A DNA stretch of 30,844 bases from JBOFSR01 sp051651645. Lineage in GTDB: Bacteria; Spirochaetota; Spirochaetia; Treponematales; Treponemataceae. The stretch lies in NCBI GenBank assembly GCA_051651645.1, contig JBOFSR010000099.1, positions 1-30,844 on the forward strand. Direction: 5' to 3'. This document shows, in pieces, positions 1 through 6,389 of this stretch. The notes under the pieces were generated by a model. The model was given only the letters and a program-made list of their open reading frames with translations, did no database searches and was not told the DNA's origin. The first letter of the stretch is position 1. Every line of letters starts with the position of its first letter. Made by a program: the position numbers and the translations under genes.

Positions 1-68
1 ACCCTCAAGCCTGTGACCTGCTGATTCTACAAATAAGACTTGAGGCTTCTTTATGGTAAAGGTTTGAT
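1..68. other. Left-edge non-coding segment with inverted repeat and tRNA-like fragment
   Basis: No gene is visible. A perfect 7-bp inverted repeat, CCTCAAG at 3-9 and CTTGAGG at 39-45, encloses a 29-bp loop. On the minus strand the loop reads TTTGTAG followed by AATCAGCAGGTCACAGG, which resembles the 3' side of an anticodon arm, a variable loop with AGGTC, and the start of a T-arm. The 5' half of a tRNA is absent and the T-loop is not canonical, so this is at most a tRNA remnant or an attachment-site scar. It may be chance. The sequence left of position 1 is needed to judge it. Confidence 0.25.
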
Positions 69-463
69 GGTTAAGTCACGCACGAAAGAGTGCAACAACG
101 CCGAGGGATGACCGTAACCAGCACGACGTATGACTGCAACAACGCCGACGTACGACTACCACCACCACGACGAACGACTGCAACAAGCACGAGGGGCGAC
201 CGCTCCCAGCACGACGTACGACCGCTCCCACCACGACAGACGAGTACAACAAGCACGAGAGACGACCGCTTCCACTGCGACGGATGGTCGCAACAACGCC
301 GACATACGACTGCAACCACCACGAGGGATTGCATAATCGCTTCGCTCGTATGTCCGCAACCACTGCGAGATATGACCTCTACCTGCACGAGGGACGACCC
401 CAACAACGCCGGGGGGCGACCGCAACCACGCCGAGGGATGACTGCTGCCTGTATGATGAACGG
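69..463. repeat. Degenerate 22-bp tandem repeat array (about 16 units)
   Basis: From 91 to 442 the DNA divides exactly into sixteen 22-bp units, with decayed partial units on each side (69-90 and 443-463). Nearly every unit starts YGC or similar and ends YGAC. Column 6 is always C, and columns 12-14 are almost always CGA. Many other columns are two-state: Y at 1, M at 7, S at 9, S at 15, Y at 19. The inner four bases (columns 9-12) are mostly one of CGCC, GCAC, CCAC or CTGC, combined with different front and tail segments. No two units are identical. The unit at 333-354 is the most divergent. The block is much richer in GC than its surroundings. There are no spacers, so it is not CRISPR. A 22-bp period shifts reading frame at each unit, so coding is unlikely. 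Function unknown. Confidence 0.9.
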
Positions 464-527
464 AGAATGAGATATTTTTTTTCGCGGTATTTCTTTTTAC
501 AAAAATTGATAAAAATGGCCAAACCCT

Positions 528-556
528 TTGACAAAAGAGCTTTTTATTTGTATAGT
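528..556 (+). promoter_or_regulatory. Sigma-70-type promoter for the 601-3876 operon
   Basis: TTGACA at 528-533 and TATAGT at 551-556 are separated by 17 bp. Transcription would start near 563, giving a leader of about 38 nt with AAGGAG at 585-590, 10 nt before the ATG at 601. The promoter lies about 85 bp downstream of the last 22-bp repeat unit. The rest of 464-600 is AT-rich, with a T8 tract at 475-482, and holds no gene. Confidence 0.8.
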
Positions 557-600
557 ATTTGTTTATTGATTGAAATGGTATTTTAAGGAGATTTTATATT

Positions 601-1329
601 ATGAAATGTTTGCGCAAGCTTGGTTGGGCAATTAGTACAAGTGCAAATAAAGTATCCTATTGTAGTAACGATGGTATAGAATTTGATTTACCCTTAAACC
701 AAAAAATATGGGAATATGAAATAAAATATAAAAAGCTTCTAAAAATATTGTCTTTTTATTTTAATATTACGCAACGGCAAGTTGAGGAGTGCATTGTAAA
801 TGCTCCCAGTGATATTGAGCCAAATGATTTAGTTGTCACTATTAAAAATAATGTTATTCCGTATAAAGGATTGCGTGTATACCACGGTCAGTCATTGTTT
901 TATAATTGTGTTGTTATTTTAAATTATTACCTTGATAAAGATAATCTGATTGTTGTTGAGTCGATGGCGTTTGTTAAATCAAATTTTAAAATTGAAAAAC
1001 AGGGAACGCGTATTCGTTATGAAACATATTCAATTTATGACTCTGATAAAGATTATAAAATAACGTCTCTATGCGATTCTCTTGATCAAGCGGTCAAGCA
1101 ATTAAACAATATTTATTTTGAAAAGTTTGAAAACAAACAAAATCCTGCAGACTATGATTATTTTAGGCAATCTTCTGTTTTGAAAGAAATAGATCCTGAG
1201 GCACTTATCCATGTTTTTGGGCAGTCTGTTGCCGATGATATTAATTTTCCTTCAAAAAATGCAGGGTTTAAGGAATTTCAGCGATACTTGAGTTCTCATG
1301 TAAACTATGCGTGCGAAGTAATCGAGTAA
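601..1329 (+). CDS. Hypothetical protein, first gene of the TonB-receptor operon
   Basis: This 242-residue protein is not recognised. The start is supported by AAGGAG 10 nt upstream and a promoter at 528-556. It has no signal peptide or obvious membrane helix. The sequence is a mix of charged and aromatic residues suggesting a soluble alpha/beta fold, with a central beta-rich part (about residues 75-150) and a helical C-terminal third. Two cysteines lie near the N-terminus (positions 3 and 21), but no metal-binding pattern is evident. The TAA stop directly abuts the ATG of the TonB-dependent receptor (TAAATG), so the two are probably translationally coupled. A role linked to the receptor's substrate or regulation is inference from position only. 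Confidence 0.8.
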   Translation: MKCLRKLGWAISTSANKVSYCSNDGIEFDLPLNQKIWEYEIKYKKLLKILSFYFNITQRQVEECIVNAPSDIEPNDLVVTIKNNVIPYKGLRVYHGQSLFYNCVVILNYYLDKDNLIVVESMAFVKSNFKIEKQGTRIRYETYSIYDSDKDYKITSLCDSLDQAVKQLNNIYFEKFENKQNPADYDYFRQSSVLKEIDPEALIHVFGQSVADDINFPSKNAGFKEFQRYLSSHVNYACEVIE

Positions 1330-3306
1330 ATGATGGTTTTCTTTTTTTTATTTTTAACGTTCTCTGTGTTTGCACAAGTTGAAGCTGACACTACTACCGA
1401 TGTTGATGTTACCGTAACTGCCTCTCGTATTGAAGAATCGGTTACAGATAATCCTGCGTACATCACCGTAATTACTGCACAAGAAATTGAGGACTCGGGA
1501 AAAAGCTCTCTTGTCGAAGTGATTTCAGCTTTGAGTAATGTTCAAGTGTCTTCCTTTGCTTCAAATGGTGATGCCCAAATTAGCATGCGTGGTTTTGTCG
1601 ATAATTCCTTTGGTCGCGTTCTTGTTCTGATTGACGGTATTCGTCAAAATAATATTGATATGAAGGGAATTAACTGGCTTACAATTCCTCTTAGTAGCAT
1701 TGAACGCATTGAAATTATTGATGGTTCTAATTCTGCCTTGTATGGAAATAATGCCGTTGCTGGAACTATAAATATCATTACCAAGGAGTCTTATGGGCAA
1801 GATATTTCAGTTCAGGCTGAATACGGAATGTATAATGATGCTGTTGCACAAGTTGTTTTAGACTTTGCTGATGAGATGTGGGGTATTGGCTCGGCTCTTT
1901 CCTATTTTGGTTCAACTGGCTGGCGTGACAGAACGAATTTTCAATCGGCTTCGGCAGTTGTCAATAGTTTTTTTGATTTTAATAATTTTTTGTATATACG
2001 AAGCAATTTTAAGTATAGCTTTTCGTATGTTGAATATCCTGGCAGTCTCACAAAAGAAGAGTTTGAGGAAAACCCTCGCTTTTCAAAAAATCAGCATGAT
2101 GATAGTTTTGAGCATAATTTTTCTTTTTATATAAATCCTCTTTTTACCATTGATGATGAAATTAATATGGAAATCCCTATTAGTTATCTGTTAAAAACTA
2201 TTGATTATAATACGGAATCTTTTACCCCAGCAACTTTTTCTGATCGCGTAGTTCACAGCTTTGATTGCCGTCCAATTTTTTCCTTTGTTTCAAAAAAGAC
2301 CTCTCGCCTAAAGATGAATATGATTGCAGGTGTAGATTTTAACTGGACTTCGCTGAATAATAAAGATTTTTTAGAAAAAGAGAGAGAGGATAATGTAGGT
2401 AATTATACGGCTAATCAATTGCAAGTTGCTCCCTATATTTCTACAAAGTTTTTTTTGCCATTTAATTTTTCTATTCAGGCTGTTATCCGCTATGATTTTA
2501 ATTTTTTAGATATTGTGAAAAACTCTCAAACAAGTTCGACAGGCTCCCTTTCATATCAGGCCTTTGTGTATAGTCTCAATCTTCTGTATAATCCTATAAA
2601 ACAGCTTTCTTTGTATTTTACTGCAGGCACGGTTTTTAGATATCCTTTTATTGATGAAATAACTAATTTTTCATCTGGCTGGGAAATACCCATTAATGAT
2701 AAATTACGCCCTGAGTTTGGATATAATTTTGATTTTGGCTTTAAGGTTAATTTGGGCAAGTATTTTATGCTCAACGCAAATGTTTTTTTTATGCCTTTGG
2801 TAGATGAAATTTCTTATAGCAACGAAACATTCCGTAATGAAAATCTTGATGCTACAATGCGTATTGGTACAAATATGGATATTTCATCACGTATTACCTC
2901 CTTTTTTGAGATTTCTGCTTCCTTTAGTTATCTTAATGCTGAGTTTTCTAATGGTGCAAATAAGGGAAAAGTTATTCCTCTTGTATCGCCGTATTCTGCA
3001 GGCCTTGCGTTGACATTCTTATTGCCACAAGATATCTCTCTTTCAACTGATTTATCATACAGAAGCAGCTTTTACTCAGGTGGCGACTTTGATAATTCGG
3101 ACGCTATGCTGAAAGGATATTTTTTATGGAATTTAGGTGTTTTTTACTCACCACCTCAGCTTGATAAAAAACTTTCATTTTCTTTTGTGATGAAAAATTT
3201 GCTTAATCAAGTTTACGTTCCGTATGCTTTCCATACCGCTGATTATAGTGCTTATTACCCTGCTCGCGGATTTTCTTTGTCTGCAGGTGTTAAATATAGC
3301 TTTTAG
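1330..3306 (+). CDS. TonB-dependent outer-membrane receptor
   Basis: This 658-residue protein imports a scarce ligand across the outer membrane using energy supplied by TonB. Residues 1 to about 19 are a signal peptide (hydrophobic FFFLFLTFSVFA, then AQVEA). A TonB-box-like stretch (DVTVTAS) and a plug domain follow to about residue 160, with typical elements: RIEESVTDNPAYITVIT, an SMRGF motif, RVLVLIDGIR and IERIEIIDG followed by SALYGNNAVAGTINI. The remainder is a beta-barrel rich in alternating aromatic residues, ending in KYSF with the C-terminal Phe expected for BAM recognition. The layout resembles vitamin B12 or siderophore receptors of the BtuB type, but the ligand cannot be assigned. 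The start codon directly follows the preceding stop, without a strong ribosome-binding site. Confidence 0.93.
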   Translation: MMVFFFLFLTFSVFAQVEADTTTDVDVTVTASRIEESVTDNPAYITVITAQEIEDSGKSSLVEVISALSNVQVSSFASNGDAQISMRGFVDNSFGRVLVLIDGIRQNNIDMKGINWLTIPLSSIERIEIIDGSNSALYGNNAVAGTINIITKESYGQDISVQAEYGMYNDAVAQVVLDFADEMWGIGSALSYFGSTGWRDRTNFQSASAVVNSFFDFNNFLYIRSNFKYSFSYVEYPGSLTKEEFEENPRFSKNQHDDSFEHNFSFYINPLFTIDDEINMEIPISYLLKTIDYNTESFTPATFSDRVVHSFDCRPIFSFVSKKTSRLKMNMIAGVDFNWTSLNNKDFLEKEREDNVGNYTANQLQVAPYISTKFFLPFNFSIQAVIRYDFNFLDIVKNSQTSSTGSLSYQAFVYSLNLLYNPIKQLSLYFTAGTVFRYPFIDEITNFSSGWEIPINDKLRPEFGYNFDFGFKVNLGKYFMLNANVFFMPLVDEISYSNETFRNENLDATMRIGTNMDISSRITSFFEISASFSYLNAEFSNGANKGKVIPLVSPYSAGLALTFLLPQDISLSTDLSYRSSFYSGGDFDNSDAMLKGYFLWNLGVFYSPPQLDKKLSFSFVMKNLLNQVYVPYAFHTADYSAYYPARGFSLSAGVKYSF

Positions 3307-3312
3307 AAATTA

Positions 3313-3876
3313 ATGAAATTGAGTAATTCCTCGCTGATTGCAGTATATTGTTCAATTTGCTTTTGGATTGTTTTTTTACTTTTAATTTTTACTGTTGATT
3401 TAAAAAAAACTTCACAAAATGAAATGCAAAAAATTTCACTTTTATTTAATGATGAATTTTCGTATAAAAAAATAGCCGACTCAACAGATCAATCGGAACA
3501 AAAAGAGAGCTCGAATACTATAGAAAAAAACGCTATTAAAAAGGAAGAAAATCATTCTTTTTTAGATGCATCTGCGGGTGATGCAACGGTTTCAGCAGTT
3601 CAATTATCGTCAGTCCTTAGTGAAATAAATAAAAAAATCCTGCAAAATCATGTGTACCCTGAGAGGGCTCGTAGACGAAATATTGAGGGAGTTGTTTTTC
3701 TTCGATTGATGATTAATTTGCAGGGAAATCTTGATTTTTGTGAAATCATTCAGTCCGCAGGAAAAGAAATTTTGGATTTAAGTGCTATCAAACTTGTCAA
3801 AAGTATTTTTCCCCTAGATACACGGCCGCTCTGTCCAAGTGAAGTTACCGTTTCTGTAAGTTACGAGTTACATTGA
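3313..3876 (+). CDS. TonB-like energy transducer
   Basis: This 187-residue protein has one N-terminal membrane anchor (about residues 8-28), a charged Glu/Lys/Ser-rich periplasmic linker, and a C-terminal TonB domain (about residues 100-187). The domain shows the usual sequence of features: a YPERARRRNIEGVVFLRL core, then a G-N-L turn, an IIQSAGKEILD stretch and a late Phe-Pro. It would couple inner-membrane proton-motive force to the receptor encoded just upstream (6-bp gap). It is shorter than E. coli TonB and lacks the Pro-rich linker. No exbB or exbD is in the window, so the motor proteins must lie elsewhere. Family membership is fairly secure; the pairing with the adjacent receptor is inference from operon structure. 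Confidence 0.85.
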   Translation: MKLSNSSLIAVYCSICFWIVFLLLIFTVDLKKTSQNEMQKISLLFNDEFSYKKIADSTDQSEQKESSNTIEKNAIKKEENHSFLDASAGDATVSAVQLSSVLSEINKKILQNHVYPERARRRNIEGVVFLRLMINLQGNLDFCEIIQSAGKEILDLSAIKLVKSIFPLDTRPLCPSEVTVSVSYELH

Positions 3877-3902
3877 CCGCAGTGAAGCGTGTATTTGTAA
3901 CT
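3866..3902 (+). terminator. Possible weak stem-loop at end of TonB operon
   Basis: AGTTACA at 3866-3872 pairs perfectly with TGTAACT at 3896-3902, and a small CGC/GCG stem (3878-3880 with 3887-3889) lies inside the loop. The structure spans the tonB-like stop codon. It is followed by ATTTATAG rather than a clean T-run, so intrinsic termination is uncertain. Confidence 0.25.
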
Positions 3903-3927
3903 ATTTATAGAAGAATAATAAAAGCTC

Positions 3928-3956
3928 TTGTATAATATTTTATTTTATTTTATAAT
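3928..3956 (+). promoter_or_regulatory. Promoter of the mreB operon
   Basis: TTGTAT (3928-3933) and a perfect TATAAT (3951-3956) are 17 bp apart. Predicted transcription starts near 3963, leaving a leader of about 28 nt with GGAGG at 3982-3986 before the mreB ATG at 3991. A second TATAAT at 3931-3936 overlaps the -35 element and could serve as an alternative -10. Confidence 0.75.
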
Positions 3957-3990
3957 CTATGAGCTAATAATTGGGATTTTTGGAGGAAAA

Positions 3991-5022
3991 ATGGGTTTTT
4001 TTGATAGCTTTTCAACAGATATCGGCATGGATCTTGGAACATGTAACACGCTTGCATACGTGAAAGGTAAAATCGTCATTGATGAGCCATCCGTTGTTGC
4101 TGTTGAGCGTGGTACGAAACGAGTTGTTGCCGTTGGAGCTGAAGCAAAAAATATGTTGTGGAAAACACCAGGAAATATTATTGCTATTCGTCCTCTTGCC
4201 GATGGTGTAATTTCAGATATGGATACCACCGAAAAAATGATTAAGTATTTTATTCAAAAAATCAGTCCAAAACAAAAATTATTTAAGCCACGTATGAAAA
4301 TTGGAATTCCAACATGTATTACAGAAGTTGAAAAACGTGCTGTTGTTGAAGCGGCATTAAAAGCAGGAGCAAAAGAAGTTGAAGTTATCGCTGAGTCGTT
4401 GGCTGCTGCAATTGGTGCACAAATTCCAATTTATGAGCCTGCAGGTCACATGGTTTGCGATATCGGTGGTGGAACGACAGAAGTTTCTGTAATTTCATTG
4501 AATGGTATGGTTGTAACCAGTGCTATCCGCCTTGGTGGTGATGAATTTGATGAGGCAATTATTAAACACGTTCGTAATGATCATAATTTGATTATTGGAC
4601 AGCAGACAGCTGAAAAATTAAAAATTGAAATAGGAAATGCGTCTCCTGAAAAAAATATTGAAAAAATGGAACTAAAAGGCACTGATTCTGTTACGGGATT
4701 ACCTCGTCGCCTTGAAATTGATTCTGTTGAGGTGCGTGAAGCACTTAAAAATCCTATTACACAAATTGTTGAAGAAATTAAGCGAACACTGGGAAAAACT
4801 CCTCCAGAGCTTGCTGCTGATATCGTTGAGCGCGGAATTGTAATGACAGGCGGCGGATCTTTGTTAAAAGGTTTACCAAAACTCATTTCCAAAGAAACAG
4901 GCGTTCCTGTTATCTTAGCTGAAGACCCTTTGCGCTGTGTTGCAATTGGAGCAGGGCAAGCTTTTGAAGTTTTCAAAGATATGAGTTCTGACAGAAGCGT
5001 TTACGATAATCTAAATAGCTAG
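3991..5022 (+). CDS. mreB: Rod-shape-determining protein MreB (bacterial actin)
   Basis: MreB polymerises with ATP on the inner face of the cytoplasmic membrane and guides the wall-elongation complex. The 343-residue product has the actin-fold motifs: phosphate-1 loop DLGTCNTLAYVKG near the N-terminus, the VGAEAKNMLWKTPGNI region, phosphate-2 loop DIGGGTTEVSVISL in the middle, and the adenosine motif VMTGGGSLLKGL near the C-terminus. The N-terminal MGFFDSFSTDIG is a typical membrane-binding start. The frame is open to 3928, but ATG 3991 is chosen because GGAGG lies 4 nt upstream and the promoter occupies the earlier codons. The length fits the family. mreC begins 2 bp after the stop. Confidence 0.97.
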   Translation: MGFFDSFSTDIGMDLGTCNTLAYVKGKIVIDEPSVVAVERGTKRVVAVGAEAKNMLWKTPGNIIAIRPLADGVISDMDTTEKMIKYFIQKISPKQKLFKPRMKIGIPTCITEVEKRAVVEAALKAGAKEVEVIAESLAAAIGAQIPIYEPAGHMVCDIGGGTTEVSVISLNGMVVTSAIRLGGDEFDEAIIKHVRNDHNLIIGQQTAEKLKIEIGNASPEKNIEKMELKGTDSVTGLPRRLEIDSVEVREALKNPITQIVEEIKRTLGKTPPELAADIVERGIVMTGGGSLLKGLPKLISKETGVPVILAEDPLRCVAIGAGQAFEVFKDMSSDRSVYDNLNS

Positions 5023-5023
5023 T

Positions 5024-5875
5024 ATGATTAAAAAAAAGGGTATCAAATTTCACTTTTCATTGGTGATTTTTTGTGCTTATTTACTGATTTCAGGTTTTGT
5101 CTTAGCATTCTCAACGGGAAGTTTTATTGTTAATTTTAAACAAGTCGGGTTTTCGATTTTAACTTCAGTGCAAAAAGGGGTGAATCACTCGTTTTCCTTT
5201 TTTATATCGGGCGTTACTGCAATAAAAGATTTAGCTATTTTGCGCGAGGAATATGAAATTCTTGTAAAAAAGCTTGAGAATTATGAATATCTACAACGAA
5301 GTAATGCTGAGATAAAAAAAGAAAATGATCGCTTTCGAGAACAGCTCGGTTTTATCGAATCCTATCCAAAAAAAAATATTCCCTCTCGTATTATTGCACG
5401 CGATCCCAATAGTCTTTATTCTGCAATCACGATTGATAAGGGAATTAAAGATGGCATTAAGAAAAATATGCCTGTGATTGCATTCCAGCAAGGAAGCATC
5501 GGTCTTGTTGGAAAGATTGTTGAAGTTGGCTCAACTACTAGCATGGTCGTCCCATTATATGACTTTCAGTTTAATGTATCATCACGCATTCAGCATACTC
5601 GTGATATTGGTTTAGTTACTGGAATGGGGTATTCTGATTTGAATTTGGTGATGAAATATATAAAAAAGAGGGTTGTTGAGGAAATTAATTATGGAGATAT
5701 TGTGGTAACTTCTGGTGAAAGTGAAAGTTATGATAGAGAAATCCCTATAGGAACAATTTCAAAAATAAATGTTTTGGATTATGATACATCAATTGAGCTT
5801 GAGATTACGCCTGTTATTAATTTTTCCCGCCTTGAAAATGTTATAGTTGTAAGTAGAGAAGATATAGATGATTAG
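5024..5875 (+). CDS. mreC: Rod-shape-determining protein MreC
   Basis: MreC is a bitopic membrane protein that links MreB to the periplasmic wall synthases and activates PBP2/RodA. The 283-residue product has a short basic cytoplasmic N-terminus, one transmembrane helix (about residues 10-33), a coiled-coil stretch (about 65-110, rich in Glu/Lys/Leu) and a C-terminal beta-domain. That domain contains IARDPNSLYSAITIDKG and later VVTSGESESYDREIPIGTI, both characteristic of the family. It starts 2 bp after mreB and overlaps mreD by 8 bp, so translation is probably coupled. Confidence 0.95.
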   Translation: MIKKKGIKFHFSLVIFCAYLLISGFVLAFSTGSFIVNFKQVGFSILTSVQKGVNHSFSFFISGVTAIKDLAILREEYEILVKKLENYEYLQRSNAEIKKENDRFREQLGFIESYPKKNIPSRIIARDPNSLYSAITIDKGIKDGIKKNMPVIAFQQGSIGLVGKIVEVGSTTSMVVPLYDFQFNVSSRIQHTRDIGLVTGMGYSDLNLVMKYIKKRVVEEINYGDIVVTSGESESYDREIPIGTISKINVLDYDTSIELEITPVINFSRLENVIVVSREDIDD

Positions 5876-6389
5876 AACTATTTTTTTTGCAGTTTTTTTT
5901 GCAGTTTTTTTTGTAATTATTCAAACCGCTATTTTGTCGAACATGTATTTTTTACCCGCCGTTCCTGATTTATTACTCATTGTCGTTCTTTACATCTCTT
6001 TTCGAAACGGATCGATTGTTGGGCAAACGACAGGGTTTATCACGGGCTTTATTTTAGATTTTTTTTCCGCCGCACCATTTGGCTTAAATGCATTATTGCG
6101 CACTATTATTGGATTTCTTGCAGGCTTTTTTAAGCTGAGTTTTAATATTGATAAGTATATATTTCCTTGTGTTACCGTTTTTTTTGCAACGTTCGTAAAA
6201 GCTTTTTTGATTTGGCTTATTTCCATTTTTTTTGGCCAAAAAATTGTTGTGTATAATGTTTTAAATAATATATTTTGGGGAGAGCTCATTTTAAATACTA
6301 TTTTTGCTCCCATTGTTTTTTATTTTTTATCCCTTTTTGCTTCACTTATAACCTTGCCAACGGAGTATAAAAATCATGAGGTTAACTGA
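5868..6389 (+). CDS. mreD: Rod-shape-determining protein MreD
   Basis: MreD is a small polytopic inner-membrane partner of MreC. The 173-residue product is almost entirely hydrophobic, with about five predicted membrane helices. It contains the family-like segment PDLLLIVVLYISFRNGSIVGQ and then a Gly-Phe-rich FITGFILDFFSAAPFGLNAL stretch, which matches the usual MreD signature region. It overlaps the mreC stop by 8 bp and mrdA by 14 bp. The first helix is encoded by a 12-bp tandem repeat containing three T8 tracts (5881-5916). Confidence 0.92.
   Translation: MIRTIFFAVFFAVFFVIIQTAILSNMYFLPAVPDLLLIVVLYISFRNGSIVGQTTGFITGFILDFFSAAPFGLNALLRTIIGFLAGFFKLSFNIDKYIFPCVTVFFATFVKAFLIWLISIFFGQKIVVYNVLNNIFWGELILNTIFAPIVFYFLSLFASLITLPTEYKNHEVN
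5881..5916 (+). repeat. 12-bp tandem repeat with three T8 tracts inside mreD
   Basis: TTTTTTTTGCAG occurs at 5881-5892 and 5893-5904 and is followed by TTTTTTTTGTAA at 5905-5916. In frame it encodes repeated Phe-Phe-Ala-Val in the first membrane helix. Each T8 run could slip and shift the mreD frame; gain or loss of a whole unit would keep the frame and change helix length by four residues. Confidence 0.85.

Noticed and set aside
91..442. CRISPR array
   Set aside because: Repeats are head-to-tail with no unique spacers, the units are degenerate, and no cas genes are present.
71..470. Overlapping open frames on both strands inside the 22-bp array
   Set aside because: The 22-bp period moves through all frames, and the GC-rich units contain few stops, so open frames appear by composition. 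None has a ribosome-binding site or protein-like sequence.
3928..3990. Longer mreB with 21 extra N-terminal residues
   Set aside because: These codons overlap the -35 and -10 elements, and GGAGG correctly precedes ATG 3991, which gives the usual MreB N-terminus.
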